This document shows positions 1 to 8,023 of a stretch of 64,000 nucleotides of DNA, piece by piece. The stretch is taken from NCBI GenBank assembly GCA_946557785.1, contig CAMNTH010000015.1:1-64000 (forward strand). Reading direction: 5' to 3'. This stretch comes from an uncultured Blautia sp. GTDB taxonomy: Bacteria; Bacillota; Clostridia; Lachnospirales; Lachnospiraceae. The notes beneath the pieces are model-generated. The model searched no databases, was not told the DNA's origin, and was given only the letters and a program-made list of their open reading frames with translations. Each line of letters opens with the position of its first letter. Position 1 is the stretch's first letter. The position numbers and the translations under genes were made by a program.

Positions 1-552
1 GTGGATTTGTTCCAGGTACAGGAGCTTATGAATGTACAGGTAAGAACCTTATCCCTGGGAGAACGGATGAAAATGGAACTGATTGCTGCGCTGCTTCATA
101 ATCCGAAAATATTGTTTCTGGATGAACCGACCATTGGACTGGATGCTGTGGCAAGTAAGCAGATCCGGACTTTCCTAAAAGATGTGAATGAATCAAGAGG
201 AACCACCATTCTGCTTACTTCCCATTATATGGAGGATATTAAGGTATTGTGTAAACGCTCCATTGTAGTGAATCACGGCAGAAAAATATATGATGGTGAT
301 ACGGATATGCTATTTGAAAATTATCAAAAGAGTAAGAAAATGACGATATACTTTGAACACAGTGTAGAGCCTGATGTGCCGGATGATTGCAGAGTATTGG
401 AAAAAGCGAATGACAAACTGGTACTTGAAATACCAAAACAGAACGCAGAAAAAGTTCTGGAATCTTATATCGGTCATTATCCGATTCGGGATATTGGAAT
501 TGAGGAAGAAGAAATAGGTTCTGTCGTAGAGCGTATCTATAAGGGGGTATAG
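1..552 (+). CDS. ABC-2 type exporter, ATP-binding subunit (5' truncated by window edge)
   Basis: ATPase subunit of an ABC-2 family exporter; substrate unknown. The visible 183 residues start just before the ABC signature (LSLGERMKMEL) and contain Walker B (ILFLDEP), the D-loop and the switch histidine (TSHYMED), then a C-terminal extension typical of the drug-exporter type. Walker A and the Q-loop are missing because roughly the first 120-140 residues lie upstream of the window; the GTG at base 1 is not a real start. The gene is followed after 3 bases by a permease gene, and a second permease overlaps that one, so this is a three-gene operon. The Walker B and switch residues look intact, so truncation is only by the window. 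Confidence 0.85.
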   Translation: MDLFQVQELMNVQVRTLSLGERMKMELIAALLHNPKILFLDEPTIGLDAVASKQIRTFLKDVNESRGTTILLTSHYMEDIKVLCKRSIVVNHGRKIYDGDTDMLFENYQKSKKMTIYFEHSVEPDVPDDCRVLEKANDKLVLEIPKQNAEKVLESYIGHYPIRDIGIEEEEIGSVVERIYKGV

Positions 553-555
553 GAC

Positions 556-1350
556 ATGAAGAAATATTTGGAAATCGCTAAGGCATATATGAAAGCACAG
601 TTGATTTGGAGGCCGGATGCCTTTGCTGACGTGATTATGGCGGTGGAGAAGATACTTTTTGCATGGCTCTTATGGAGTATTCTGTTTGAAGGAAAGGAGC
701 AGATAGCGGGACTTGGCTTTCAAGCCATGATCTCTTACTACATTGTAAGTTCCTATTTGTTCCAACTTGAAAAATCCGCTGAAATCAGCCAGCAGATGAC
801 TGGTATGTTGAGAAATGGTACTTTTTCAAAATATATGGTGCTGCCAGTACAGACTCAAGGGTATTTTGTGGCAATGGAAGCTGGGAAGATTGCATTTTCG
901 GCAGGAATTGGTCTTTTGGCAACTGTTCTTTGGTTCTATTTGTTCCGGATTCCATTCATGCTTATTGCCAATATGAAGATGCTGTTATGCGCAAGCTTCA
1001 TGGTTATTTTAGGACTGTTGTTTATGGCGGAGCTCAATTATTTTCTTGGAATTTTGACCTTGAAATTTCAGGAGATCAGTACCTTTCTCATGATAAAAGA
1101 CAACTTTTCAGCATTTGTCACAGGGGCAGTGATTCCCCTTGCGCTTTTACCGGAATGGATCATTGAAGGTATGAGATTTCTGCCTTTCTATTATGTCACA
1201 TACCTCCCAAGTATGCTGTTTATAGGGAAATGTGAGGACGAAGCAATCACGGGCTTATACGTTTTAAGCGTGTGGTGCATTGTCTTTGTTGTTTTAAATC
1301 AGATAACTTATGAACATTATAGAATCAAATATGATGGAGCAGGCATATGA
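556..1350 (+). CDS. ABC-2 type transporter permease (first)
   Basis: Integral membrane permease of the ABC-2 exporter encoded with the upstream ATPase. It is 264 residues with about six hydrophobic segments, a cytoplasmic N-terminus beginning MKKYLEIAKAYMKAQL, and the overall build of the ABC2_membrane_6 (PF06182-like) family, in which two unequal permeases pair with one ATPase. It starts 3 bases after the ATPase stop and overlaps the next permease by 4 bases (ATGA), which implies translational coupling. Substrate cannot be told from the sequence. The family assignment is from general appearance and context, not a search. Confidence 0.8.
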   Translation: MKKYLEIAKAYMKAQLIWRPDAFADVIMAVEKILFAWLLWSILFEGKEQIAGLGFQAMISYYIVSSYLFQLEKSAEISQQMTGMLRNGTFSKYMVLPVQTQGYFVAMEAGKIAFSAGIGLLATVLWFYLFRIPFMLIANMKMLLCASFMVILGLLFMAELNYFLGILTLKFQEISTFLMIKDNFSAFVTGAVIPLALLPEWIIEGMRFLPFYYVTYLPSMLFIGKCEDEAITGLYVLSVWCIVFVVLNQITYEHYRIKYDGAGI

Positions 1351-2138
1351 AAAATAATTTTAAATTTATATCAGAACTAATCAAATTAAGATTATCCCAT
1401 ATTATGACTTTCCGGTTGGGATTTTTTGGCCCGTTTTTTATCAACACCAGTTATTTTCTGGTTCAGCTTTTTGCTTTTGAAGCCATTTACGGACATGTAG
1501 ATAATATTCGTGGATGGGGACATGGGGAAATACTTATTTTTATTGGAACCTTTTCCCTCATTGATTCTATAAATATGGTAATCTGCTTTTTCGGGGTGAT
1601 TTCCATACCTGAAAAAATACAGACAGGGGAATTGGATCTATATTTGACCAAACCAGTAAATCCACTTTTGAGAATTACTTTTGAAAAAGTGAATCCGGGA
1701 GCCATACCGCTTCTGATATTCAGTGTATATATCATTGGATATGGAGTGAGAGAAAGCGGAATGAATCTTTCCTGTGCGAGTGTCATTGAATATTTGGTTA
1801 TGGTTCTTTTGATGACGATATTATTTTACGATATGGAGCTTCTGCTGCGGTGCTTTGCCTTTTTAGTATTTTCGGTAAACAATCTGATGAAAATAGAAAA
1901 TACAGCTATGGATCTGTGTATGAAAATACCGGGGATTGCTTTTTATGGAATCTATAAGCTCATTTTTTATTGTATATTGCCATATGGCGTGATCGCAACA
2001 CTGCCAGCTCAGGCGTTGATAGGGGCGTTGTCGGCAAAAGGACTGATTTTCGGGGCGGCAATCGCTTGCATCTTTACTTTTATCGCACTATCTTTTTGGA
2101 CTTATGGAGTACACAGATATGAAAGTGCAAGCAGTTGA
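1347..2138 (+). CDS. ABC-2 type transporter permease (second)
   Basis: Second membrane permease of the same exporter, 263 residues with about six hydrophobic segments. A motif-like stretch GELDLYLTKPVNPLL in the first cytoplasmic loop is characteristic of this permease family, where a conserved G-x-L-D-x-x-L-x-K/R-P motif is seen. It is translationally coupled to the preceding gene by an ATGA overlap. It ends the operon; no clear rho-independent terminator follows, and the next 150 bases contain only what may be a decayed gene fragment. Confidence 0.8.
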   Translation: MKNNFKFISELIKLRLSHIMTFRLGFFGPFFINTSYFLVQLFAFEAIYGHVDNIRGWGHGEILIFIGTFSLIDSINMVICFFGVISIPEKIQTGELDLYLTKPVNPLLRITFEKVNPGAIPLLIFSVYIIGYGVRESGMNLSCASVIEYLVMVLLMTILFYDMELLLRCFAFLVFSVNNLMKIENTAMDLCMKIPGIAFYGIYKLIFYCILPYGVIATLPAQALIGALSAKGLIFGAAIACIFTFIALSFWTYGVHRYESASS

Positions 2139-2187
2139 TAAGCTGATACTGGTGTGAAAGCTCTGATTTTCGTACAATAAGAAAGAT

Positions 2188-2290
2188 ACGTGCCTGACGG
2201 ACGTTGGGAACGAAAGCGGTACCAGCGGCAAAAGAACGTATTCGGGCACTCATGGAACTGGGATATGAAAAATCCAATCATGTCATGTGC
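2188..2290 (+). pseudogene. Possible remnant of a LacI-type DNA-binding domain
   Basis: Between the exporter operon and the convergent pseudouridine synthase there is a short stretch whose two forward frames together resemble a LacI headpiece. One frame reads LTDVGNESGTS and the next frame reads VPAAKERIRALMELGYEKSN, comparable to the family patterns D-V-A-x-x-A-G-V-S and V-S-x-x-T-R-E-R-I-x-x-x-x-E-L-G-Y-x-x-N. There is no start codon or downstream ligand-binding domain. The resemblance is short and could be chance. Confidence 0.2.
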
Positions 2291-2293
2291 TGC

Positions 2294-3214
2294 TTAAAAA
2301 GCACAGACAAAGTCTTCCGGCAGGGAAGCTGTGAAAAGGAGCCCTTCCCCTGTGAGGGGATGGGTGAATTCCAGCTGATAGGAGTGGAGAGGCTGCCGCC
2401 TGATACGGTCATAATTGGGATGGTAAAGGTAATCGCCGGGAAGAGGATATCCCAGATATTTCATGTGCACCCGGATCTGGTGGGTACGGCCTGTTTCCAG
2501 ATGAAGCTCCATAAGGGAATATCCGTTTTTGACAGCAAGACGTTCAAAATGGGTTACCGCAGTTTCTCCCGTCTGAAAATTAATCTCTCGTTCTATAGTG
2601 GAACCATTTACCCTGGCAATAGGGGCGGAAATGGTTCCTTTTTTTGGAGGAATTCCTTCTACAATGGCAAGATAAGTTCGGCGTATCTGGCGGTTCCGCA
2701 TCTGGGAAGAGAGGACTGCAGCACTTAAAGGGTTTTTCGCAAGGATCAATGCCCCTGTAGTATCCCGATCCAGGCGGTTGACGCAGCGATAAACAAAGGC
2801 TTCTCCCTTTTCCATGGCGTAAAAAGCAGCTCCATTGGCAAGGGTATTTTCATAATTTCCCTGGGATGGGTGAATAGGCATACCGGCTGGTTTGTTGATG
2901 ACCAGAAGATCCTCATCCTCATAGAGAATGTGAAGATTTATTTTTACAGGAATAATTTTCTCGGAGGTTTCTGTTTCAAGAATGCGGATTCTTAAACAGT
3001 CGCCTTCTGTAAGAATAGTCCTTCCGTAGGCTTTTTCTCCGTTTAGCAAAATGGCATGTTTGTCTGCCTTCATTTGAGTAAGAATATGCCTGGAAAATCC
3101 TTTGGAGCGGAGAAATGCAAGGATTTCCAGCCCTTCTTCTTTGGCTTCAATCTGATAAGTAACAGTTCTGTCCAGGGGAATTCCCCTCCTTTCCCGAAAA
3201 ATCATATATATCAT
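2294..3214 (-). CDS. RluA-family RNA pseudouridine synthase
   Basis: Isomerises uridine to pseudouridine in rRNA or tRNA in the cytoplasm. The 306-residue protein has an N-terminal S4-like part followed by the RluA catalytic domain with the motif RLDRDTTGALILAKN, whose second aspartate is the catalytic residue, and later GRTHQIRVHMKYLGYPLPGD, a strongly conserved RluA-family stretch. RluC, RluD and other paralogues cannot be separated by eye. Start is uncertain: neither ATG (3214 or 3205) has an upstream ribosome site, while a good GGAGGGG lies inside the ORF a few codons later and would suit a CTG codon at about 3175. The gene is convergent with the exporter operon and divergent from the cobalamin operon. 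Confidence 0.85.
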   Translation of the reverse strand: MIYMIFRERRGIPLDRTVTYQIEAKEEGLEILAFLRSKGFSRHILTQMKADKHAILLNGEKAYGRTILTEGDCLRIRILETETSEKIIPVKINLHILYEDEDLLVINKPAGMPIHPSQGNYENTLANGAAFYAMEKGEAFVYRCVNRLDRDTTGALILAKNPLSAAVLSSQMRNRQIRRTYLAIVEGIPPKKGTISAPIARVNGSTIEREINFQTGETAVTHFERLAVKNGYSLMELHLETGRTHQIRVHMKYLGYPLPGDYLYHPNYDRIRRQPLHSYQLEFTHPLTGEGLLFTASLPEDFVCAF

Positions 3215-3270
3215 TGGAACAGGATATCAGATTTTGGGGAGAAATACAAGGAAAGACCTGTTTTGCTGCA

Positions 3271-3299
3271 TTGACTTTTCTTTGTATAGAATATATAAT
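3271..3299 (+). promoter_or_regulatory. Sigma-A promoter of the cobalamin operon
   Basis: TTGACT at 3271-3276, a 17-base spacer and TATAAT at 3294-3299 form a near-consensus vegetative promoter. Transcription would begin near 3306, directly before the cobalamin riboswitch. Confidence 0.75.
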
Positions 3300-3305
3300 G
3301 GATAG

Positions 3306-3440
3306 CGAAATAAAATAGGGAAAAACGTTTTAGGAAGCGGGTGGAAGTCCTGCGCAAGTCCGTTACTGTGAAAGTCAGATACTGAACGTTTTTTCAGGAA
3401 CGGAATTTTTTGCGGCAACCGGAAAATTCTGATAGAAGGG
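3306..3440 (+). promoter_or_regulatory. Cobalamin riboswitch
   Basis: The leader has the order of conserved elements of a cobalamin aptamer: ATAGGGAA, then GGGTGGAAGTCC, then GTCCGTTACTGTGA (consensus about GGTCCCGCCACTGT), then a B12-box-like AGTCAGATACTGAAC. AAAACGTT near 3322 and AACGTTTT near 3384 are complementary and can close a helix. It lies between a strong promoter and an intrinsic terminator and upstream of cbiD, the expected place for feedback control of B12 synthesis. Several positions depart from the consensus, notably CCGTTACTGT and the end of the B12 box, so the aptamer is somewhat divergent. The exact 3' boundary is an estimate. Confidence 0.8.
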
Positions 3441-3471
3441 AAAGTTTTGTTGTCATGACAAAACTTTTTTT
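3441..3471 (+). terminator. Intrinsic terminator of the cobalamin riboswitch
   Basis: AAAGTTTTG and its complement CAAAACTTT enclose a short loop and are followed by a run of T. The stem is A/T rich. Because it stands between the aptamer and cbiD, it is the likely expression platform: ligand binding would favour this terminator and stop the operon. Confidence 0.75.
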
Positions 3472-3524
3472 GCATCATAGGAAAGTATTAATGAGAATTC
3501 CTATAATACATTTAGGAGGATTGC

Positions 3525-4697
3525 ATGGTACATAATACAGGACTTGAGGATTACTATGTAATCCGTAATCAAAAAAAAATGCGCTTTGGATATACCACAG
3601 GTTCCTGCGCTGCAGCAGCCTGTAAAGGAGCTGTGCTTATGCTTCTTGGAGGAGAAAGGGTGAACGATGTGGAGCTTTTGACTCCCAAGGGAATTCTTCT
3701 TCACCTGGAACTTGAGGATATAATGCAAAGGGAAGGGGCGGTTTCCTGTGCAGTACGAAAGGATGCAGGAGATGACCCTGACACTACCAATGGAATGCTG
3801 ATCTATGCAAGGGCAGAAAAAGAAAGTAATCCCGGAATTATCATTGATGGAGGCGTTGGGGTAGGACGTGTTACCAGACCGGGACTATCCCAGAAGGTGG
3901 GAGAGGCTGCGATCAATCCTGTTCCAAAAGAAATGATACGCAGGGCAGCACAGGAAGCAGCAGAAGGCTTTGGTTATAAAGGGGGAATGAAGATCACCAT
4001 TTCAGCTCCGGAAGGTGTGGAGGTCGGGAAAAAAACCTTTAATCCAAGGCTTGGAATTGAGGGCGGGATTTCCATTCTGGGAACATCAGGGATTGTGGAG
4101 CCCATGAGCGAAAAGGCCCTTATCGAAAGTATCCGTGTGGAAATGAAGCAGCATGGGGCATTGGGAGAAGAGTATCTTCTTGTAACGCCTGGAAATTATG
4201 GTGCAGATTATCTCCGGAACCATATGGAGCTTCCCTTTGAAAAAAACATAAAATGCAGCAATTATGTGGGGGAAACAATTGACATGGCAATTGATATGGG
4301 ATTAAAGGGAATTCTGTTCGTTTCCCATATCGGAAAATTTGTGAAAGTGGCGGCTGGAATTATGAATACCCATTCTCACAGTGCAGACGGCCGCATGGAA
4401 ATTCTGGCATCCAATGCCATACGGGCAGGAGGAAGCCTTGAATGCGCAAGAAGAATCCTGGATGCAGGCACAACGGATGAAGCCCTGGATATTTTGCAGG
4501 AATATCATCTTTTAGAGCACGCTATGGAGGAAATCATGAAGAGAATCCAGTTCTATCTGAGCCATCGTTCCTATGAGCAGATTCTTCTGGGCGCCGTGGT
4601 ATTTAACAATACCTATGGGTATCTGGGGCAGACAGAAAATGCCGAAAAATTAATACAAGAAATACAGATTAAAAATATAGATCGAAAACATAAATAA
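3525..4697 (+). CDS. cbiD: Cobalt-precorrin-5B C(1)-methyltransferase
   Basis: Methylates C-1 of cobalt-precorrin-5B using S-adenosylmethionine in the anaerobic corrin pathway. The 390-residue protein begins with the family pattern RFGYTTGSCAAAACKGA, continues with the conserved VGVGRVTRPGLSQKVGEAAINPVP and later GKFVKVAAGIMNTHS, all typical of CbiD. An AGGAGG site lies 7 bases before the ATG. It is the first gene after the cobalamin riboswitch and its terminator, so expression should fall when B12 is plentiful. The next gene, cbiL, starts 14 bases after its stop. Confidence 0.95.
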   Translation: MVHNTGLEDYYVIRNQKKMRFGYTTGSCAAAACKGAVLMLLGGERVNDVELLTPKGILLHLELEDIMQREGAVSCAVRKDAGDDPDTTNGMLIYARAEKESNPGIIIDGGVGVGRVTRPGLSQKVGEAAINPVPKEMIRRAAQEAAEGFGYKGGMKITISAPEGVEVGKKTFNPRLGIEGGISILGTSGIVEPMSEKALIESIRVEMKQHGALGEEYLLVTPGNYGADYLRNHMELPFEKNIKCSNYVGETIDMAIDMGLKGILFVSHIGKFVKVAAGIMNTHSHSADGRMEILASNAIRAGGSLECARRILDAGTTDEALDILQEYHLLEHAMEEIMKRIQFYLSHRSYEQILLGAVVFNNTYGYLGQTENAEKLIQEIQIKNIDRKHK

Positions 4698-4711
4698 AGA
4701 AAGGATATATT

Positions 4712-5407
4712 ATGAGCGGAAAGTTATATGGAGTAGGAGTCGGACCGGGGGATCCGGAACTTTTGACATTGAAAGCCTTAAGACTGGTGAAGGAAGCAGA
4801 TGTGATTGCCCTGCCTGGAGAGGATCCAAAAAAAAGCGTGGCATATGCCATTGTAAAAGGGGCTTATCCGGAGCTTGATAAAAAAGAACTGATGGCAGTT
4901 CCCATGCCTATGACAAAGGATAAGGAAATTCTGGAAAAATCCCATGCAGAAGGAACCAAAGCTATTCGGATGGAACTGGATAAAGGGCATAAGGTGGTAT
5001 TTTTAACATTGGGAGATCCAACCGTATATTCCACTTATCTTTATATTCATAATAGAATCAATAAACTGGGCTATGAAACAGAGATTGTCAGCGGAATCCC
5101 ATCTTTCTGCGCAGTTTCTGCCAGATTAAATACAGGACTTGTGGAAAGGGCAGAGCCACTTCATGTGATCCCTGCTTCTTATCAGATTAAAGAAGCCCTG
5201 ACTCTTCCCGGAACGAAGGTTCTTATGAAAGCGGGAAAGAAAATGAAGGAAGTAAAAAAACAGATTCAGCAACTTGGAGCCAAAGGCATGATGATCGAAA
5301 ACTGCGGTATGCCGGATGAGAAAGTTTATAACTCCATTGAAGAGATTCCGGAAAATGCAGGATATTATTCCCTGATCATTGTAAAAGATGAACCAGCCGG
5401 GAAATAA
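4712..5407 (+). CDS. cbiL: Cobalt-factor II / precorrin-2 C(20)-methyltransferase
   Basis: Adds a methyl group at C-20 of cobalt-factor II (or precorrin-2), an early step of corrin synthesis. It is a 231-residue member of the tetrapyrrole methylase family, with the N-terminal SAM-binding loop GVGVGPGDPELLTLKALRL and the later LTLGDPTVYSTYLY and GIPSFCAVSA motifs that mark CbiL/CobI. It sits between cbiD and cbiF in a co-directional run with short gaps. Family membership is certain; the position specificity rests on the match to CbiL-like motifs and on gene order. Confidence 0.93.
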   Translation: MSGKLYGVGVGPGDPELLTLKALRLVKEADVIALPGEDPKKSVAYAIVKGAYPELDKKELMAVPMPMTKDKEILEKSHAEGTKAIRMELDKGHKVVFLTLGDPTVYSTYLYIHNRINKLGYETEIVSGIPSFCAVSARLNTGLVERAEPLHVIPASYQIKEALTLPGTKVLMKAGKKMKEVKKQIQQLGAKGMMIENCGMPDEKVYNSIEEIPENAGYYSLIIVKDEPAGK

Positions 5408-5452
5408 GAAAGAAGATACGATAATTTAAGTAACAAAAAAAGGAGAGAAGCA

Positions 5453-6214
5453 ATGGTACATTTTGTAGGAGCAGGTTCCGGGGCACCGGATTTAATTACG
5501 GTTAGAGGAAAACAGTATCTGGAGGAAGCGGATGTGATCATCTATGCAGGTTCCCTTGTGAACCCCAAGCTTCTGGAATACAGCAAAGACGTTTGTACGA
5601 TTCATAACAGCGCAAGGATGACCCTGGAAGAAGTGATTTCCGTTATAGAGCGGGCGGAAGCAGAAGGAAAGATGACAGTGCGTCTTCATACAGGAGATCC
5701 CTGCCTGTACGGTGCAATTCGGGAGCAGATGGATATTCTGGATGAAAAATGCATTTCTTATGATTATTGTCCGGGAGTCAGTTCTTTTTGCGGTGCAGCA
5801 AGCGCCCTGAACCTGGAGTATACCTTGCCGGATATTTCCCAGAGCGTGATCATTACCAGAATGGAGGGCAGAACCCCGGTTCCGGCAAAAGAAAGTATCC
5901 AGTCCTTTGCTGCCCATCAGGCGACAATGGTGGTATTTTTAAGTACCGGAATGCTGGAGGAATTAAGCCGCAGGCTTATTGAGGGCGGATATCAGGAGGA
6001 CACCCCGGCTGCCATTGTTTATAAAGCAACCTGGGAAGATGAGAAATCCTTCGTATGTACGGTAGGAACACTTGCACAGACTGCAAAAGAACATAATATT
6101 ACGAAAACAGCCCTGATGATCATCGGGGATGTGGTAAGCGGAGCAAAATATGACCGCTCAAAGCTTTATGATCCGGAATTTACCACGGAATTCCGGAAAG
6201 CATCTAAATCATGA
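5453..6214 (+). CDS. cbiF: Cobalt-precorrin-4 C(11)-methyltransferase
   Basis: Methylates C-11 of cobalt-precorrin-4 with S-adenosylmethionine. The 253-residue tetrapyrrole methylase starts VHFVGAGSGAPDLITVRG and has YAGSLVNPKLLEY, RLHTGDPCLYGAIREQM and PGVSSFCGAASAL, the classical CbiF/CobM signature. It is preceded by AGGAGAG and ends in an ATGA overlap with cbiG, indicating coupled translation. Together with CbiG it brings about the ring contraction stage of the anaerobic route. Confidence 0.95.
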   Translation: MVHFVGAGSGAPDLITVRGKQYLEEADVIIYAGSLVNPKLLEYSKDVCTIHNSARMTLEEVISVIERAEAEGKMTVRLHTGDPCLYGAIREQMDILDEKCISYDYCPGVSSFCGAASALNLEYTLPDISQSVIITRMEGRTPVPAKESIQSFAAHQATMVVFLSTGMLEELSRRLIEGGYQEDTPAAIVYKATWEDEKSFVCTVGTLAQTAKEHNITKTALMIIGDVVSGAKYDRSKLYDPEFTTEFRKASKS

Positions 6215-7302
6215 AAGCAGCAATTCTCTGCTTTAGCCTCACAGGCTATCAGACAGGAAGATGCCTGAAGAAGGGACTTGCCTCCCTTGGATGGGAGGTG
6301 ACTCTGGATGGGAAGAGCAAATATCTGCCGGACTCTATTGAAATCAGCCATCAGAAATGGACTGCCGGACAGTTTCAAAATGCAGATGCTCTTGTATTTG
6401 TTGGGGCATGCGGAATTGCTGTGCGCAGCATTGCGCCATTTGTAAAAAGCAAAAAGACAGATCCTGGGGTACTGGTAATTGACGAGTGCGGGAAATTTGT
6501 GATTTCCCTTTTGTCCGGACACTTAGGCGGTGCAAACGATTTTGCCGGGATCTGTGCAGAGATTCTGGATGCCTTGCCGGTTGTGACAACGGCCACAGAC
6601 CTCCACGGCTGTTTTGCTGTGGATATGTTTGCAAAGAAAAATAGCTGCGGGATCTTTCATATGAAGGAAGCCAAGGAAGTGTCAGCCGCCCTTCTGGCAG
6701 GAGAAAATGTTGGATTTTACAGTGATTATCCATATGGGGGAAGTCTGCCAAAGGGACTGGTTCTTTGTGACAGGGAGGGATATGCTGTCACAGAAGAGGG
6801 GACTGCGTACCAGGAAGGCTTCGGAAACAGGAAACGAATGGATCTTGGAATTGCGGTGACTATTTATGAGGATGTGCTGCCCTTTCCCTCTACAGTACAT
6901 GTAGTTCCCAAAACAGCAGTTCTTGGAATTGGATGCAGAAAAGGCAGGGAAGAAGAGGCTATTTGTGAAGTTTCTAAAAATTGCATAAAGGCAGCAGGAA
7001 TCTACCCTGAATCCATTTCTTGCATTGCAAGTATAGATTTAAAAAGGGAAGAGCCGGGAATCCTTTCTCTTTGTGAAAACTGGAAGCTTCCATTTACAAC
7101 CTTTACAGGGGAAGAGCTTTTGGAAGCAGAGGGAGAGTTTTCGCCGTCGGATTTTGTTCGTCAGGTGACAGGTGTGGACAATGTATGTGAACGAAGTGCT
7201 GTTCTTGCCGCAGGGCAGGGAAAGCTGATACAGAAAAAAGTAAAGGACTGCGGCGTAACAACTGCCATGGCAGTCAGGGAATGGAGGATATGTTTTGAAT
7301 AA
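6211..7302 (+). CDS. cbiG: Cobalt-precorrin-5A hydrolase
   Basis: Opens the delta-lactone of cobalt-precorrin-5A and releases the two-carbon fragment as acetaldehyde, a step unique to the anaerobic pathway. The 363-residue protein has the CbiG N-terminal and middle regions (VFVGACGIAVRSIAPFVKSK, then LLSGHLGGANDFA) and a C-terminal domain with LGIGCRKG and SIDLKREEPGI, matching the conserved CbiG C-terminal domain. It overlaps cbiF by 4 bases and cbiH by 8 bases. Presence of CbiG together with CbiD separates this cluster from the oxygen-dependent pathway. Confidence 0.94.
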   Translation: MKAAILCFSLTGYQTGRCLKKGLASLGWEVTLDGKSKYLPDSIEISHQKWTAGQFQNADALVFVGACGIAVRSIAPFVKSKKTDPGVLVIDECGKFVISLLSGHLGGANDFAGICAEILDALPVVTTATDLHGCFAVDMFAKKNSCGIFHMKEAKEVSAALLAGENVGFYSDYPYGGSLPKGLVLCDREGYAVTEEGTAYQEGFGNRKRMDLGIAVTIYEDVLPFPSTVHVVPKTAVLGIGCRKGREEEAICEVSKNCIKAAGIYPESISCIASIDLKREEPGILSLCENWKLPFTTFTGEELLEAEGEFSPSDFVRQVTGVDNVCERSAVLAAGQGKLIQKKVKDCGVTTAMAVREWRICFE

Positions 7303-8023
7303 AATTTATGTAGTAGGCATTGGCCCGGGAGCATATGACCAGATGACTGGAAAAGCAATTTCTGCCTTGCAGGAAAGCGATGTGATTATTGGATATACCG
7401 TTTATGTAGACCTTATAAAAGACCATTTTGCTGATAAAGAGTTTATGACAACCCCTATGAAAAAAGAGGTAGACCGCTGTGTCCTTGCTTTTGAGGAAGC
7501 GAAAAAGGGAAAAACGGTTTCCATGATCTGCAGCGGAGATGCAGGAGTATACGGAATGTCCGGACTGATGTATGAGGTTGGAGAAGATTATTCTGATGTG
7601 GAACTGGAGATCATCCCGGGAGTAACAGCAGCAATGGGCGGCGGAGCAGTTCTTGGAGCACCGCTGATCCACGATTTCTGCCTGATCAGCTTAAGCGATC
7701 TTCTGACCCCCTGGGAAAAGATCGAAGCCAGACTGCTTGGAGCATCTCAGGCAGATTTTGTCATTTGTCTTTATAATCCCTCCAGCAAAAAGCGCCATGA
7801 TTATCTTCAAAAAGCATGCAATCTGATGATGCAGTATAAATCTCCGGAAACCGTATGCGGAATCGTTGCGAACATTGCCAGGGAGGGAGAAATGTCAAAG
7901 ATAATGACGTTAAAAGAACTTCGTGATACAAAGGTGGATATGTTTACCACCGTGTTTATCGGAAATTCCCAGACAAAAGAAATTCATGGAAAGATGGTAA
8001 CTCCAAGAGGCTATAGAAGATGA
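7295..8023 (+). CDS. cbiH: Cobalt-precorrin-3 / precorrin-3B C(17)-methyltransferase
   Basis: Methylates C-17 and drives ring contraction of cobalt-precorrin-3. The 242-residue tetrapyrrole methylase reads KIYVVGIGPGAYDQMTGKA, SDVIIGYTVYVDLIK, ICSGDAGVYGMSGLMYE and SLSDLLTPWEKIEARL, all characteristic of CbiH/CobJ. The start is a TTG at 7295 with GGAGGA 6-10 bases upstream inside the end of cbiG, so it is probably translationally coupled. Its stop overlaps the ATG of the next gene. Confidence 0.94.
   Translation: MNKIYVVGIGPGAYDQMTGKAISALQESDVIIGYTVYVDLIKDHFADKEFMTTPMKKEVDRCVLAFEEAKKGKTVSMICSGDAGVYGMSGLMYEVGEDYSDVELEIIPGVTAAMGGGAVLGAPLIHDFCLISLSDLLTPWEKIEARLLGASQADFVICLYNPSSKKRHDYLQKACNLMMQYKSPETVCGIVANIAREGEMSKIMTLKELRDTKVDMFTTVFIGNSQTKEIHGKMVTPRGYRR

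Noticed and set aside
2204-2728. A plus-strand 174-residue ORF overlapping the RluA-type gene
   Set aside because: Most of it is antisense to the conserved pseudouridine synthase domain. Only the first part, outside that gene, was kept as a doubtful LacI remnant.
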